64,000 nt of DNA from Streptomyces sp. Ncost-T10-10d (GCF_900091955.1 NZ_FMDF01000051.1:1-64000), one strand, 5' to 3'. Positions 8,271-17,585 are shown, counted from the first letter of the stretch. The notes: generated from the letters alone by a model not told the origin. Numbers and translations: made by a program.

Positions 8271-9206
8271 TCAGGCGAGCAGGCCGGAGCTCTTCCACAG
8301 CCTGCGGCCCACCCCGTTGAGTACCCCGATGTCGTCCAGGAAGTCCGTCAGCCGCTTCGCGCCGGTCTGCATGATCTCCGCCCGGTGGCCGCTCGCCTTC
8401 ACCTGGGCGACGGCCTCTCGGCGGTCCAGACCGACGTTCTCGTACACCAGCGGATTGATGAAACAGACGGAGAAGACACGGGCCGCCTCGCCGCAGCTCA
8501 CCCGGGTGAGCTCGCGCTCCCAGCGCGGGGCGGTCACCATCTGGCGGCGCAGCTCCTCGCGGGCGTACCGGACGTGCCGCGCCTCCTCGACGACATGGAT
8601 GCGGGTCACACCGCGCACCAGCGTCTGGACGCGCTCGTCCGGGAACGTCAGCCGCTGCATCCAGTCGAGGATCTCCTCGCCCAGCAGGGTCGCGGCGAAC
8701 GAACCGGGCGTGGTGGAGATGGTCTTCAGCACGCGTGCGAGGTTGTGATAGACGCGCGGTACGGGGTAGTCGGGCGACCCGCTCCACTTGATCATGCGGC
8801 CGAACATCATCGAGTGCCGGCACTCGTCGGCTATCTCGGTGAGCGCGTAGCGGACGTGGTTGCTGGTCACCGGCTTGTCGTAGATGTGGCGGACCAGCAA
8901 CTGCATGAGGATGATCTCGAACCAGATGCCCAGTGAGGCCAGCGATGCCGCCTCGTGCCTGGCCAGGTCCGACCGCTGCTCCTCGGACATCCTCCGCCAC
9001 AGCGGGGTGTCGTAGAGCGAGACGAGCTCGGGCGGCCAGAACCACTTGCCGTCCTCCGCCGCCGATTCCCAGTCGAGTTCCTTGTCCGGATCGAAGGAGT
9101 GCTTGGCCGAGGATTCGAGCAGCCGCTCGGCGATCTGCTCGCGATCCCGGAGCGGGCCGAGTGCATCGCGAAGCAACTGCACGTCGCGTTCGGTCACTGT
9201 CGTCAT
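8271..9206 (-). CDS. AurF-like diiron oxygenase
   Basis: A 311-residue all-helical protein of the AurF (p-aminobenzoate N-oxygenase)/diiron oxygenase superfamily. Carboxylate-bridged diiron ligands are visible in the helices with EIADECRHSMMF and HVVEEARHVRYA. Members oxidise amines or other small substrates using O2 and need an external electron donor. The ATG at 9206 is preferred because GAGGTG lies 11-12 nt upstream; an upstream ATG at 9227 would add seven residues. It is divergent from another helical diiron protein at 9587 and upstream of TetR. The natural substrate cannot be deduced. Confidence 0.82.
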   Translation of the reverse strand: MTTVTERDVQLLRDALGPLRDREQIAERLLESSAKHSFDPDKELDWESAAEDGKWFWPPELVSLYDTPLWRRMSEEQRSDLARHEAASLASLGIWFEIILMQLLVRHIYDKPVTSNHVRYALTEIADECRHSMMFGRMIKWSGSPDYPVPRVYHNLARVLKTISTTPGSFAATLLGEEILDWMQRLTFPDERVQTLVRGVTRIHVVEEARHVRYAREELRRQMVTAPRWERELTRVSCGEAARVFSVCFINPLVYENVGLDRREAVAQVKASGHRAEIMQTGAKRLTDFLDDIGVLNGVGRRLWKSSGLLA

Positions 9207-9338
9207 GGCTGGAGGCACCTCGCACATGGGTTACCGGCGGTCACTTCTTATGAGACTATCCGTCAGCAAGGCCGTCAATCCCTTGCGCACGACTTGTTGA
9301 CCCGGCGTCTACCAACGTGTGAACCTGCCAACTGACTT

Positions 9339-9537
9339 AGACCGACCGGCAAATGGGGGGTGGGAGAAGGAGCGGGGCTGGGTGCGTGCAGCTGCAAGGC
9401 GGAGGATTGAGACAGATGGGGTCTCCCCTGCTCGAGCGCAGCCGAGAGCTTGGGGAAGGAGCCATGGTGATTGACGACAACGCGGCAGATGCGCGTGCCC
9501 AGCCCCGCGACGCCGCCCCCCATTTGCCGGTCGGTCT
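9339..9537. repeat. MITE-like element with 22-bp terminal inverted repeats
   Basis: Perfect 22-bp inverted repeats (9339-9360 and 9516-9537) bound a 199-bp segment. Similarity continues imperfectly inward for ~30 bp on each side (GCGGGGCTGGG blocks). The centre has a nested hairpin (TCCCC near 9424 pairing with GGGGA near 9452). No protein reading frame is plausible. It fills the space between the divergent diiron-protein genes, 50 nt before the GTG of the rightward one, and resembles a small non-autonomous transposable element or a very large hairpin. The flanks show TT/TA but no clear target duplication. Confidence 0.7.
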
Positions 9538-9586
9538 TAACCGCCACGGAACTTATCGGAGCACGCAAGGCGAGAAGGAGCCGTCC

Positions 9587-10705
9587 GTGTCGACACACGA
9601 CCTCTACACCACCGCCCCCGGCACACCGCTGTGGCAGGTGCCCGCCTCCGGCGCCGCCCGCTTCAGCTGGGACTACGACGACGGCCGCGAACGCCTGCTC
9701 GCCCTCTACCAGAAGGGCAAGGACAAGCAGTGGGACGGCAACAAACGCATCGACTGGTCCCTGGAGGTCGACCCCGCCGACCCGCTCGGCACCCCGGACG
9801 ACGTCCTCACCCTGTACGACACGCCGCACTGGGCGAAGATGACCGACCAGGACCGGGGTGAGCTGCGCAAGCACTACACCGCCTGGCAGTTCAGCCAGTT
9901 CCTCCACGGTGAGCAGGGCGCCATGGTCTGCGCCGCCAGGATCGTGGAGTCCGTCCCCGACCTGGACGCGAAGTTCTACTCCGCGACCCAGACCATGGAC
10001 GAGGCCCGGCATGCGGAGATATACAGCCGGTTCCTGCACGAGAAGGTCGGGATGCTCTACCCGATCAACGACAACCTCCAGGGCCTGCTCGGCGACACCC
10101 TCCGCGACTCCCGCTGGGACATGCCCTACCTCGGCATGCAGGTCCTCATAGAGGGCCTCGCCCTGGCCGCGTTCGGCATGATCCGCGACACGACGACCAA
10201 GCCGCTGCCCAAGCAGATCCTCGCGTACGTCATGCAGGACGAGGCCCGGCACGTCGCCTTCGGGCGGATGGCGCTGCGCGACTACTACAAGCAGCTGAGC
10301 GACGCCGAACTGCGCGAACGCGAGGAGTTCGTCATCGAGGGCTGCTATCTGATGCGCGACCGGCTCAGGGGCGTCGAGGTGCTGGAGAACTTCGGCATCC
10401 GCAAGCAGGAGGCCGAGGAACTCTCCGAGCAGTCACCGTTTCTGCAGCTCTTCCGCAAGCTGCTGTTCAGCCGGATAGTGCCGTGCGTCAAGGACATCGG
10501 CCTGTGGGGCGAACGGCTCCAGAAGGCCTACGTCGACATGGGCGTCTTCGAGCTCGGCGACTCCAGCCTGGACCTGCTGATGGCCCAGGACGAGGAACTG
10601 GCCGAACAACTGGACCGGGACCGTTTCGCGGCGGAGGAACAGGCCAGGGTCGCGGAGGTCGAAGAAGCGATGGCGCAGGGCGGGGCCGGCGCGTCCGGGG
10701 ACTGA
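9587..10705 (+). CDS. Ferritin-like (R2-type) diiron protein
   Basis: A 372-residue four-helix-bundle protein of the ferritin/ribonucleotide-reductase-R2-like superfamily. Two ExxH pairs are visible (MDEARHAEIYSRF and MQDEARHVAFGRM), with further carboxylates in HGEQGAMVC and IEGLALAAF. It lacks obvious NrdF/NrdB radical-tyrosine surroundings and any nearby nrdE gene, so it is more likely an oxidase/oxygenase than a reductase subunit. The GTG at 9587 is supported by GAGAAGGAG six bases upstream. In-frame upstream codons run through the inverted-repeat element and are not coding. It is divergent from the AurF-like gene. Confidence 0.85.
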   Translation: MSTHDLYTTAPGTPLWQVPASGAARFSWDYDDGRERLLALYQKGKDKQWDGNKRIDWSLEVDPADPLGTPDDVLTLYDTPHWAKMTDQDRGELRKHYTAWQFSQFLHGEQGAMVCAARIVESVPDLDAKFYSATQTMDEARHAEIYSRFLHEKVGMLYPINDNLQGLLGDTLRDSRWDMPYLGMQVLIEGLALAAFGMIRDTTTKPLPKQILAYVMQDEARHVAFGRMALRDYYKQLSDAELREREEFVIEGCYLMRDRLRGVEVLENFGIRKQEAEELSEQSPFLQLFRKLLFSRIVPCVKDIGLWGERLQKAYVDMGVFELGDSSLDLLMAQDEELAEQLDRDRFAAEEQARVAEVEEAMAQGGAGASGD

Positions 10706-10901
10706 GAGCAGAGCGGCCGCCCGGCGGGGACCCGGGGGACGAGCCTCCGGCGTCGAGTTCCCGCACACTCGCGCGGAACGACGCCTCGTCCCGCGCGTAG
10801 GGGATGCCCAGCCCCATGCTGTACGTGGCCTGCTGCCGGGAATCCGAGGCGGGCCGTGTTCACCCGGGCCGGCTCATGGCCGGTCTGTCGGTCCTTGTGT
10901 G

Positions 10902-11969
10902 TCATGGCCGCACGGTAATCAGCACACGCTCCACCGCAAGGGCCATTCCGAGCAGTGGGACGTCCGCCCCGCGCTCCGCGGCCAACTGCAGCCCGACCGG
11001 GCAGCCGTCCGCCGTGAACCCGGCGGGCACACTAGCCGCGGGATGCCCGCTGAGATTGAAGGCCCAGGTCAGTGCGGTCGAGTAGAGATCGCCCGGACCC
11101 TCGTGGCCGTGCGGGCGGTTGGGGGTGGTCGGGGTGAGCAGCAGAGGGGTACGGGAGAACAGGGCGTCGAGCCGGCGGTCGTTCTCGCGGCGGATCTCCG
11201 TGGCGGCCGGGGACGGCTCCCCGCCCCGGACCGCCTCCCACGCCTCTCGCGGGTCGAGCAGCTCGCACGTACGGTCCACGAGCCGCACCACCCCGCCCGT
11301 CACGAGGCGCCCCACCGCGCGCCGGACGACCGACTCGATTTCCGGGTCGACCTCCGCATACCCCAGATCGGGGCTGAAGACAGCGGGGATCGGAAGATCC
11401 GTCGTCGCCGGTTCGCAGCTGTCCAGGACACAGCTCAGATAGGTCCGGGCCCGGGCCGCCGAACGGGTCAGCACCCCGGCGGAGGCGAGCCCGGACCGGT
11501 CGGGGGAGGGCAGCAGGCCGTTCGTCGTCTTCAGGCCGAACACCCCGCACCATGCCGCCGGAATCCGTACCGACCCCGCCCCGTCGCTGCCGGTCGCCAG
11601 CCCCACCAGATCCGCCGCGACCGCCACCGCCGAGCCCGCCGAGGAGCCGCCGGGTGTGCGCTCGGGGTGCCACGGGTTGACCGTACGGCCGTGTGCGCCC
11701 AGCCCCCAGGTCTGCCAGGGCGTACCGGGACCGGGCACCGAGGTCGCGCCGACCGGGACACCACCGGCCGCGACCAGTCGCCGGGTCGCGTACGAGCGGA
11801 TACCGGCCGGCCCCTTGACCGCGAACGGCATACCGGCCAGCGGAAGCCGACGGGCCCGGGCCTCGTCGGCGAGCGCCCTCTCGGGCCACACCTCGATGAA
11901 CGCGCACAGGCGCGGATCCTCCCGCCCGATCCGCTCCAGCGCCCGGCCCACCTCACCCGCGTCCGTCAC
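10902..11969 (-). CDS. Amidase-signature family hydrolase, short form
   Basis: A 355-residue amidase-signature protein with the complete Ser-cisSer-Lys triad: Lys52 (FAVKGPAG), the Ser109/110 pair (GGSSAGSA) and nucleophile Ser133 ([12 protein letters not shown]). It is shorter than typical amidases (~450-470 residues), mostly in the middle region. The GTG start lies four bases after the stop of the PBP gene, so it is the last gene of the lipoprotein-kinase-FtsW-PBP operon. Whether it acts on peptidoglycan precursors, antibiotics or unrelated amides is unknown. The 196 bp between it and the upstream convergent gene contain nothing recognisable. Confidence 0.88.
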   Translation of the reverse strand: MTDAGEVGRALERIGREDPRLCAFIEVWPERALADEARARRLPLAGMPFAVKGPAGIRSYATRRLVAAGGVPVGATSVPGPGTPWQTWGLGAHGRTVNPWHPERTPGGSSAGSAVAVAADLVGLATGSDGAGSVRIPAAWCGVFGLKTTNGLLPSPDRSGLASAGVLTRSAARARTYLSCVLDSCEPATTDLPIPAVFSPDLGYAEVDPEIESVVRRAVGRLVTGGVVRLVDRTCELLDPREAWEAVRGGEPSPAATEIRRENDRRLDALFSRTPLLLTPTTPNRPHGHEGPGDLYSTALTWAFNLSGHPAASVPAGFTADGCPVGLQLAAERGADVPLLGMALAVERVLITVRP

Positions 11970-11973
11970 GCGC

Positions 11974-13431
11974 TCATTTTCCCAGAGCCGCCTGCATGAC
12001 GGAACGGGCGATCGGGGCCGCGCTGCCGCCGCCGCTGATGTCGGCCCGGTTCGCGGCCGCGTCCTCGACGACCACGGCGACCGCGACGGCCGGCTGCGCC
12101 GAGTCCGGCGCCTGCGCCCAGGAGATGAACCAGGCGTAGGGCCTGCCCGAGTTGTCGATGCCGTGCTGTGCGGTGCCGGTCTTGCCGCCGACCTCCACCC
12201 CGTCGATCGCGGCGTTGGCCCCCGTGCCCTGCTCCACGACGTCGACCATCATCCGCCGCAACTGCACGGCCGTCCGAGGGCTCATCGCCTGGTGGTAGGT
12301 GTGCGAGCCGTTCCGGTGGACGGTCGAGCCGCTTCTCGTGGTCGTACGGTCCACCAGATACGGGTACTTGAGGTCGCCGCCGTTCGCCACGGCCGAAGCC
12401 ACCATCGCCATCTGGAGCGGTGTCGCCGTCGTGTCGAACTGCCCGATCGAGGAGAGCGCCAGCTGGTCGTCGGACATCTCGGTGTCGAAGTTGCTCTTCG
12501 CCACCCCCGACGGGATCTGCAGCCCGGTGTCGTTGAAGCCGAACTTCCGTACCGCGTCCACCATGCCCTTCAGCCCGACCCGCACCCCCAGCTCCGCCAT
12601 CACGGTGTTGCAGGAGACCCGGATCGCCTCGGCGAGCGAGGCGTTCTCGCAGCCTTCCGCCTCATTGGGGAGCGTGGTCGACGTACCCGGCAGCACATAG
12701 GGGGACGGGGTGTCGGTCTCGTTGTCGGGGTCGGTGACGACGTTCGCGTCGAGAGCGGCCGCCGCTGTCACGATCTTGAAGGTGGAGCCCGGCGGATAGG
12801 TCTGCCGGATCGCCCGGTTGAGCATCGGCTGGCTCTTCGCCGCGTTCAGCTGCTGCCAGGCGTCGGTGACCGACGAACCGGTGCCGGAGAGCCGCCCGGG
12901 ATCGTACGAGGGGGTCGAGACCAGTGCCAGGATCCTGCCGGTCGACGGCTCGACGGCGGCGACCGCGCCCCGCCGCCCGCCGAGCCCGTCGTAGGCGGCG
13001 CGCTGCATCGAGTCCTTGATGGTCGTGACGACATTGCCGCCGGGCTGCCGGCTGCGGGTGATCTCGTTCCACAGGGGGAACGGGGCGAGCATCGAGTCGG
13101 TGCCGGAGAGGATGCCGTCCTCGGCGTTCTCGATCAGGGTCGTGCCGTACGTCTGCGAGGCGTAGCCGGTCACCGGTGCGTACAGCGGGCCGTTCTTGTA
13201 CGTGCGCTCGTACTTGAGCTGCTCGCCGGTGTCCTCGGTGTCGGTGACGGACTTGCCGCCGACCAGGATGTTGCCGCGCGGCTCGCTGTAACGGGTGATC
13301 GTGACGCGGCGGTTGGCGGGATTGTGGTCCAGGCTGTCGGCTTCGAAGACCTGGATGCGGGCGGCGTTCAGCAGCAGCGCCACGAGCAGCAGCAGACAGA
13401 GCGCGGCGGCCCGGCGGATGTAGCGGATCAC
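11974..13431 (-). CDS. Class B penicillin-binding protein (D,D-transpeptidase)
   Basis: A 485-residue membrane-anchored transpeptidase that crosslinks peptidoglycan outside the membrane. It has one N-terminal transmembrane helix (~8-24) and a short dimerisation domain. The penicillin-binding domain has SxxK at Ser216-Lys219 (PPGSTFK), a VSCNT triad block and a GGKTGTAQ motif. The GTG at 13431 gives the usual short cytoplasmic tail; the reading frame upstream runs into tandem repeats and the ftsW end. It pairs with the FtsW/RodA glycosyltransferase immediately upstream, the standard SEDS-bPBP partnership. Confidence 0.93.
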   Translation of the reverse strand: MIRYIRRAAALCLLLLVALLLNAARIQVFEADSLDHNPANRRVTITRYSEPRGNILVGGKSVTDTEDTGEQLKYERTYKNGPLYAPVTGYASQTYGTTLIENAEDGILSGTDSMLAPFPLWNEITRSRQPGGNVVTTIKDSMQRAAYDGLGGRRGAVAAVEPSTGRILALVSTPSYDPGRLSGTGSSVTDAWQQLNAAKSQPMLNRAIRQTYPPGSTFKIVTAAAALDANVVTDPDNETDTPSPYVLPGTSTTLPNEAEGCENASLAEAIRVSCNTVMAELGVRVGLKGMVDAVRKFGFNDTGLQIPSGVAKSNFDTEMSDDQLALSSIGQFDTTATPLQMAMVASAVANGGDLKYPYLVDRTTTRSGSTVHRNGSHTYHQAMSPRTAVQLRRMMVDVVEQGTGANAAIDGVEVGGKTGTAQHGIDNSGRPYAWFISWAQAPDSAQPAVAVAVVVEDAAANRADISGGGSAAPIARSVMQAALGK

Positions 13432-13446
13432 GGCCTGGCCTCCGGG

Positions 13447-13512
13447 GCTCGCGGCGGGTACGGGGTCACGGCTCGCGGGTACGGGATCACGGTTCGCGGG
13501 GGCGGGATCACA
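13447..13512. repeat. Three imperfect 21-24-bp tandem repeats
   Basis: Three adjacent units at 13447-13470, 13471-13491 and 13492-13512 share the pattern GSTTCGCGGGTACGGGATCAC with small changes. They sit in the 76-bp space between the PBP start and the end of the FtsW gene and touch the FtsW stop. Each unit contains a potential GTGATCC start-like sequence on the minus strand. Slippage expansion is likely; a regulatory role is unproven. Confidence 0.6.
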
Positions 13513-14887
13513 GCCCGTCCTCCGCCATCGGCGCGATGACTCCGGTCTCGACATGGTCGGGACGGGGTCTGCGGGCCTGGTCGCTGACCCGGATCAGCAG
13601 CGCCACGATGATCCAGTTGGTGACGACGGACGAACCGCCCTGGGCGAGGAAGGGCATCGCCATGCCCGTCAGCGGGATCAGTCCCATCACCCCGCCCGCG
13701 ATCACGAACACCTGGAGCGCCAGGATCGAGGCGAGGCCGATCGACAGCAGCCGCCCGAACGGGTCGCGCAGGGCGAGGCCGGCCCGGTAGCCGCGGGCGA
13801 CGAGCAGCGCGTACAGGAGGAAGACCGCGGTCAGTCCGGCCAGGCCGAGTTCCTCGCCCGCGGTCGCCAGGATGAAGTCGGACTTGGCGGCGAAGCCGAT
13901 GAGGATGGAGTTGCCGAGCCCGAGCCCGGTGCCGAGCATCCCGCCCGCGGCGAACGCGAACAGCGACTGTGCCAGCTGGCTGGGGCCCCGGCCGGCGTCG
14001 ATGGACGCGAACGGGTCGAGCCAGTCCTGGACCCGGCTGTGCACATGCGGTTCGAAGGAGCCGACGACGAACGCGCCGACGGCGGCGAGCAGCAGACCGA
14101 CCGCGATCCAGCCGGTCCGGCCGGTCGCCACGTACAGCATGATCACAAAGAGGCCGAAGAAGAGCAGCGAGGTGCCCAGATCGCGTTCCAGGACCAGCAC
14201 ACCGACGCTGAGCAGCCAGATCGCCACGATCGGGCCGAGCACCCGGCCGGTGGGGAGCTGGAGCTTCCAGATTCTGCGGCCGGTGTGGGCGAGGGCGGTG
14301 CGGTTCGCGGCGAGATACGCGGCGAAGAACACGGCGAGCAGGATCTTGGCGAACTCGCCCGGCTGGAAGGAGAATCCGCCGACCCGGATCCAGATCTTGG
14401 CACCGTTCACCGCAGGGAAGAAGATCGGCACGATCATCAGGACCAGGGCGGCGGCGACCGAGAGATAGGCGTACCGCTGGAGCACCCGGTGGTCGCGCAG
14501 GAAGACGACCACCGCGATGAAGAGCGCCACGCCGAGGGTGGACCAGACCAGCTGGGTGGGGGCCGCCTGGTCCTTCGGGGTCTCCAGGTCGAGCCGGTAG
14601 ATCAGCACCAGGCCGAGCCCGTTGAGCAGTACGGCGATGGGCAGCAGCAGCGGATCGGCGTACGGGGCACGGAAGCGGACCGCGAGATGGGCGAGGAGGG
14701 CGAGCAGCCCCAGGCCCGCGCCGTAACCGGCCACATCGGGCGGGACCGCGTCGTTCCTGGCCAGGCCGACGGCGGCGTAGCCGTAGACGGAGATGAGGAC
14801 GGCCCCGACGAGGAGCAGCAGCTCGACTCCGCGCCGCTTGGGCAGACGTGGATCGGGCGGGGGCGCGTCCGCCGTCGTTGCGGTCAT
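13508..14887 (-). CDS. FtsW/RodA-type SEDS peptidoglycan glycosyltransferase
   Basis: A 459-residue polytopic membrane protein (about ten helices) of the SEDS family, which polymerises lipid II. It contains the conserved ADAxK-like WIRVGGFSFQPGEFAKI loop, an extracellular loop with the LDPF segment, and the C-terminal LPLTGMAMPFLAQGGSS signature. The start ATG at 14887 is taken over one nine bases upstream. Its partner transpeptidase follows 76 bp downstream. The cluster also holds a sensor kinase and a lipoprotein, so this is probably a specialised elongation/division or sporulation-wall module rather than the dcw-cluster FtsW. Confidence 0.93.
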   Translation of the reverse strand: MTATTADAPPPDPRLPKRRGVELLLLVGAVLISVYGYAAVGLARNDAVPPDVAGYGAGLGLLALLAHLAVRFRAPYADPLLLPIAVLLNGLGLVLIYRLDLETPKDQAAPTQLVWSTLGVALFIAVVVFLRDHRVLQRYAYLSVAAALVLMIVPIFFPAVNGAKIWIRVGGFSFQPGEFAKILLAVFFAAYLAANRTALAHTGRRIWKLQLPTGRVLGPIVAIWLLSVGVLVLERDLGTSLLFFGLFVIMLYVATGRTGWIAVGLLLAAVGAFVVGSFEPHVHSRVQDWLDPFASIDAGRGPSQLAQSLFAFAAGGMLGTGLGLGNSILIGFAAKSDFILATAGEELGLAGLTAVFLLYALLVARGYRAGLALRDPFGRLLSIGLASILALQVFVIAGGVMGLIPLTGMAMPFLAQGGSSVVTNWIIVALLIRVSDQARRPRPDHVETGVIAPMAEDGL

Positions 14888-15007
14888 GCCACGCAACGTA
14901 GCAAGAGGTGGTGTCTATTTCCCTTATGTCATAGCGGGTATGTCCACAGACGTGTTCATGAGGGTCTGCCCGGCGGCAGGCATCGGGCGGGTCCGGCTGA
15001 CGGCCCC

Positions 15008-16375
15008 TCACTCCTTGTGATGCGGTCCGGATTCCGGCTCGTCCCGGCTTTCCGGCGCCTCGTCGTCCAGGCGTACGTATTCGGGGAGCCTCAGCCGGGC
15101 CACGGCCCCGCCGTCCTGGGCGTTGGAGAAGGTGAGGTCGGCGCCGATCGCCTCCGCCTGTCCGACGGCGATGGTCAGCCCGAGACCGTGTCCCTTGCTG
15201 CCGCCCTCGGTGCGGAACCGCTGCGGGCCGTCCTCCAGCAGATAGTCCGGAAATCCCGGCCCGTGATCGCGTACGGTCACCACCGGCCCGTCGACCGTCA
15301 CTACCACCGGGGGGCGGCCGTGCTTGTGCGCGTTGGTGATCAGATTGCCCAGCACCCGTTCCAGGCGGCGCTTGTCGGTCTCGACCTGTACGTGCTCCCG
15401 CGGTCGCCCTGCGGCGGTTCCTCCGGAATGGATCTCGGTCTCCGTTCCGGATGCGCGGACCACGCGTTCGACGAGCGGCGCCAGTTCGTGGACATCGAGA
15501 TCGACCTGCTCCGTACGGGCGTCCAGCCGGGAGATCTCCAGCAGATCCTCCGTCAGCCCCCTCATCGTCCGGACCCGGTCCCGTACCAGTTCGGACGGCC
15601 GCCCAGGCGGCAGCAGTTCGGCGGCGGCCGAGAGGCCGGTGAGCGGGGTGCGGAGCTCGTGCGCCACATCGGCCGTGAACCGCTGCTCGGTCAGCAGCTT
15701 GCGCTGGAGCGTGGACGCCATCGTGTCCAGCGCGCCGGCGACGATCGCCACCTCGTCCTGCGGGCGCGAAGGGTCCGCCGTGCGCGGGTCGCCCACGCGG
15801 GCGTCGAGGTCGCCCGCACTGATCCGGCGGGCCACCTGGGCCGTCTGGTGCAGCCGCCGGGTGACCCGGGTGACGGCGAACGCGCCGACGAGCAGGGTGG
15901 CGCCGGTGGCCAGCAGGGAGGAGCCGACGATCGCCCCGTCGAGATCGTTGATCGTGCGGGCGCTCTGGCTGTAGTCCACCTCCGTGGCCAGCGCACGGCC
16001 GTCGGCCGGAGCCGCCGCCCACATGACCGGACGCCCGTTGTGACGGGCGACGAGCGTGCCGCTTTCGCCGCCCGCGGCCAGTGCGCGCAGGGAGGCGGGC
16101 AGCCCCGGCGGATCGATGCCGGACCCCGGCGGGAGCGGCTCGCCCGTCTCGTACGCGACGGTGACGTCCTCCAGCCGGGACAGCGCCTTGTCGCGGGCCT
16201 GACCGACGGTCTGACGGGTCACCTCGTTGTGGACCAGCACGCTCAGCAGCGCGGCGAGGACGCAGCACATCACGGTGATGAAGACGGCCGACTTCCAGGC
16301 GAGCGTCGCGGTCCAGGCAGGTGCGCGCAGCCCGCGCCGCTTCGTTCCGTGCCGGCCGGCCCCGCGCCGCCTCAT
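15008..16375 (-). CDS. Orphan HAMP-containing sensor histidine kinase
   Basis: A 455-residue membrane histidine kinase. TM1 (~26-47), an extracytoplasmic sensor segment (~48-145), TM2 (~146-168), HAMP (~170-225), a phosphoacceptor His239 in DVAHELRTP, an N-box (NLITNAHKH), and G boxes DHGPGFP and GHGLGLT are all present, so it should be catalytically active. Its start overlaps the lipoprotein stop by four bases. No response regulator is encoded nearby. The lipoprotein plus kinase arrangement recalls CseA/CseC, which sense envelope stress for sigma-E, but the regulator gene is missing. The location upstream of FtsW/PBP suggests cell-wall sensing (inference). Confidence 0.9.
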   Translation of the reverse strand: MRRRGAGRHGTKRRGLRAPAWTATLAWKSAVFITVMCCVLAALLSVLVHNEVTRQTVGQARDKALSRLEDVTVAYETGEPLPPGSGIDPPGLPASLRALAAGGESGTLVARHNGRPVMWAAAPADGRALATEVDYSQSARTINDLDGAIVGSSLLATGATLLVGAFAVTRVTRRLHQTAQVARRISAGDLDARVGDPRTADPSRPQDEVAIVAGALDTMASTLQRKLLTEQRFTADVAHELRTPLTGLSAAAELLPPGRPSELVRDRVRTMRGLTEDLLEISRLDARTEQVDLDVHELAPLVERVVRASGTETEIHSGGTAAGRPREHVQVETDKRRLERVLGNLITNAHKHGRPPVVVTVDGPVVTVRDHGPGFPDYLLEDGPQRFRTEGGSKGHGLGLTIAVGQAEAIGADLTFSNAQDGGAVARLRLPEYVRLDDEAPESRDEPESGPHHKE

Positions 16376-17148
16376 CGGCGCTCCGCGGAAACGCCGACGG
16401 ACGGTGCGGCGGTGGGTCCGGCGGTGGTGGACCGGGTCGTCGGGCCGGTGGTCGTGGGGTGCGGCTGCGGGGCCCGGGACGCAGGCATCCGCAGGATCTC
16501 GTCCCGGGTGGGCAGCATCGCGCGCTGTCTGCCGTCCCAGGACCAGGCGGTGCGGTACTCGTACCCGGTGATGGCCGACGGCACCCGCATGATCAGATCC
16601 CGCCCGGCCAGCTCGACGCTGATCACGGCGTCCGCGGTGGACAGGATCCGGGTCAGCCCGCCCGCCTCCGGCATATAGACCCGTACGGAGAGTTGGCGGC
16701 CGGGCAACCGGACGCCGAGCACCATCTCGTCCTTGCCGTCGCCCGTCAGATCACGGAAGTAGGGCTGCAGCACGGGACAGGAAGCCGGCTCGGTACGGCA
16801 CGCGGTGATGCGGCGGACCGTGTCGGCGGAGAGGCCGACCGTGCCGCTGGACCGGTTGGGCCGGGCTTTCAGGCCCGCCTGCACCACCGCCACCGGATCC
16901 AGACGGTGCACATCGCCGTCCGGCACCTCGATCCCCGGGATGCGCGCGGTCTCACCCTCGCCGTAGTCGTACGGAGCGGCGGAGGCCGGCGGCAGCTCGG
17001 GCCAGAGCCGGGCGGGCCCGATGGCGGTCGGGGTCGCTCCGGCGCTCCGCAGCCCGCCGCTGGTGCCGCAGCCGACCAGCAGCACTGCGCCGACGACGGC
17101 CCCGAAGGCCGCCGCCGTGCGGCGCTGCACCCGGCGATGCGGACGCAT
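16372..17148 (-). CDS. Putative secreted lipoprotein paired with the sensor kinase
   Basis: A 258-residue lipoprotein with a basic N-terminus, hydrophobic segment and lipobox VLLVGCGT (Cys27). The mature part has a VLQPYFRDLTGDGKDEMVLGVRL block resembling an FG-GAP/VCBS-like calcium loop and ends in a Thr/Pro-rich tail. It starts at ATG after GGAGGG and ends in an ATGA overlap with the histidine kinase, so it is the first gene of the cluster. By analogy with CseA it may tune the kinase at the membrane surface. The 100 bp upstream are AT-rich, with an imperfect dyad near 17211-17224 that may belong to the promoter. Confidence 0.82.
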   Translation of the reverse strand: MRPHRRVQRRTAAAFGAVVGAVLLVGCGTSGGLRSAGATPTAIGPARLWPELPPASAAPYDYGEGETARIPGIEVPDGDVHRLDPVAVVQAGLKARPNRSSGTVGLSADTVRRITACRTEPASCPVLQPYFRDLTGDGKDEMVLGVRLPGRQLSVRVYMPEAGGLTRILSTADAVISVELAGRDLIMRVPSAITGYEYRTAWSWDGRQRAMLPTRDEILRMPASRAPQPHPTTTGPTTRSTTAGPTAAPSVGVSAERR

Positions 17149-17249
17149 GACACCCTCCCTTCTCGCGGTCTGTGCCTCATAGACCTTATTCGGAAGGAAG
17201 TCATTTTTGTCTATTTAGTGACGGTTGGGGCGCCGGTTGGGATGCTGCT

Positions 17250-17585
17250 TCAGCGCTGGTACGGGTTCTGTCCCTGTCCGCCGGGCGCGTATCCCGGCTG
17301 TCCCTGCCCCTGTCCCTGCGCCTGCCCGAACGGATTGCCGCCCTGCGAGGCGGCATGCTGCGCCAGCAGCTGTTCGGCCTGCTCCTTCGGGATCTGCTGC
17401 TCCCCGCCGCAGAACGTGCACTGCGTCGCGAACTTCGTCGAGAACGGGAACAGCGGCACGAAGAACAGCGTGAACTTCGTGACCCGCTTGCGCAGCGTGT
17501 GCGCGGCGGGATTGCCGCACCAGCCGCAGACCAACGTCAGGATGGCCAGTTGGTACAGATAACCCCGCGTACCGAAAATGATCAT
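17250..17585 (-). CDS. Zinc-ribbon domain protein
   Basis: A 111-residue protein beginning MIIFGTRGYLYQLAILTLVCGWCGN. It has two CxxC pairs (CGWC and CTFC), forming a zinc ribbon around a hydrophobic FTLFFVPLFPFSTKF stretch. The C-terminal tail is rich in Gly, Gln and Pro. This 'YxY..CxxC...KFTLFFxPLFPxxT' layout is common in actinomycetes and has no assigned function. It overlaps the HEAT-repeat gene stop by four bases (ATGA) and is co-transcribed with it. Confidence 0.85.
   Translation of the reverse strand: MIIFGTRGYLYQLAILTLVCGWCGNPAAHTLRKRVTKFTLFFVPLFPFSTKFATQCTFCGGEQQIPKEQAEQLLAQHAASQGGNPFGQAQGQGQGQPGYAPGGQGQNPYQR

Noticed and set aside
9353..9586. Upstream in-frame extension giving the R2-like protein an extra N-terminal 78 residues
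   Set aside because: The extension runs through the inverted-repeat element and lacks coding character; GTG at 9587 has a good ribosome site.
10706..10901. Short minus-strand frames between the R2-like and amidase genes
   Set aside because: They show no recognisable homology and overlap non-coding composition; left unannotated.
13447..13512. CRISPR array
   Set aside because: The units are contiguous without spacers, only three, and no cas gene is present.
15008..17148. CseA-CseB-CseC (sigma-E) locus
   Set aside because: There is no sigma factor or response regulator gene; only lipoprotein and kinase resemble it.
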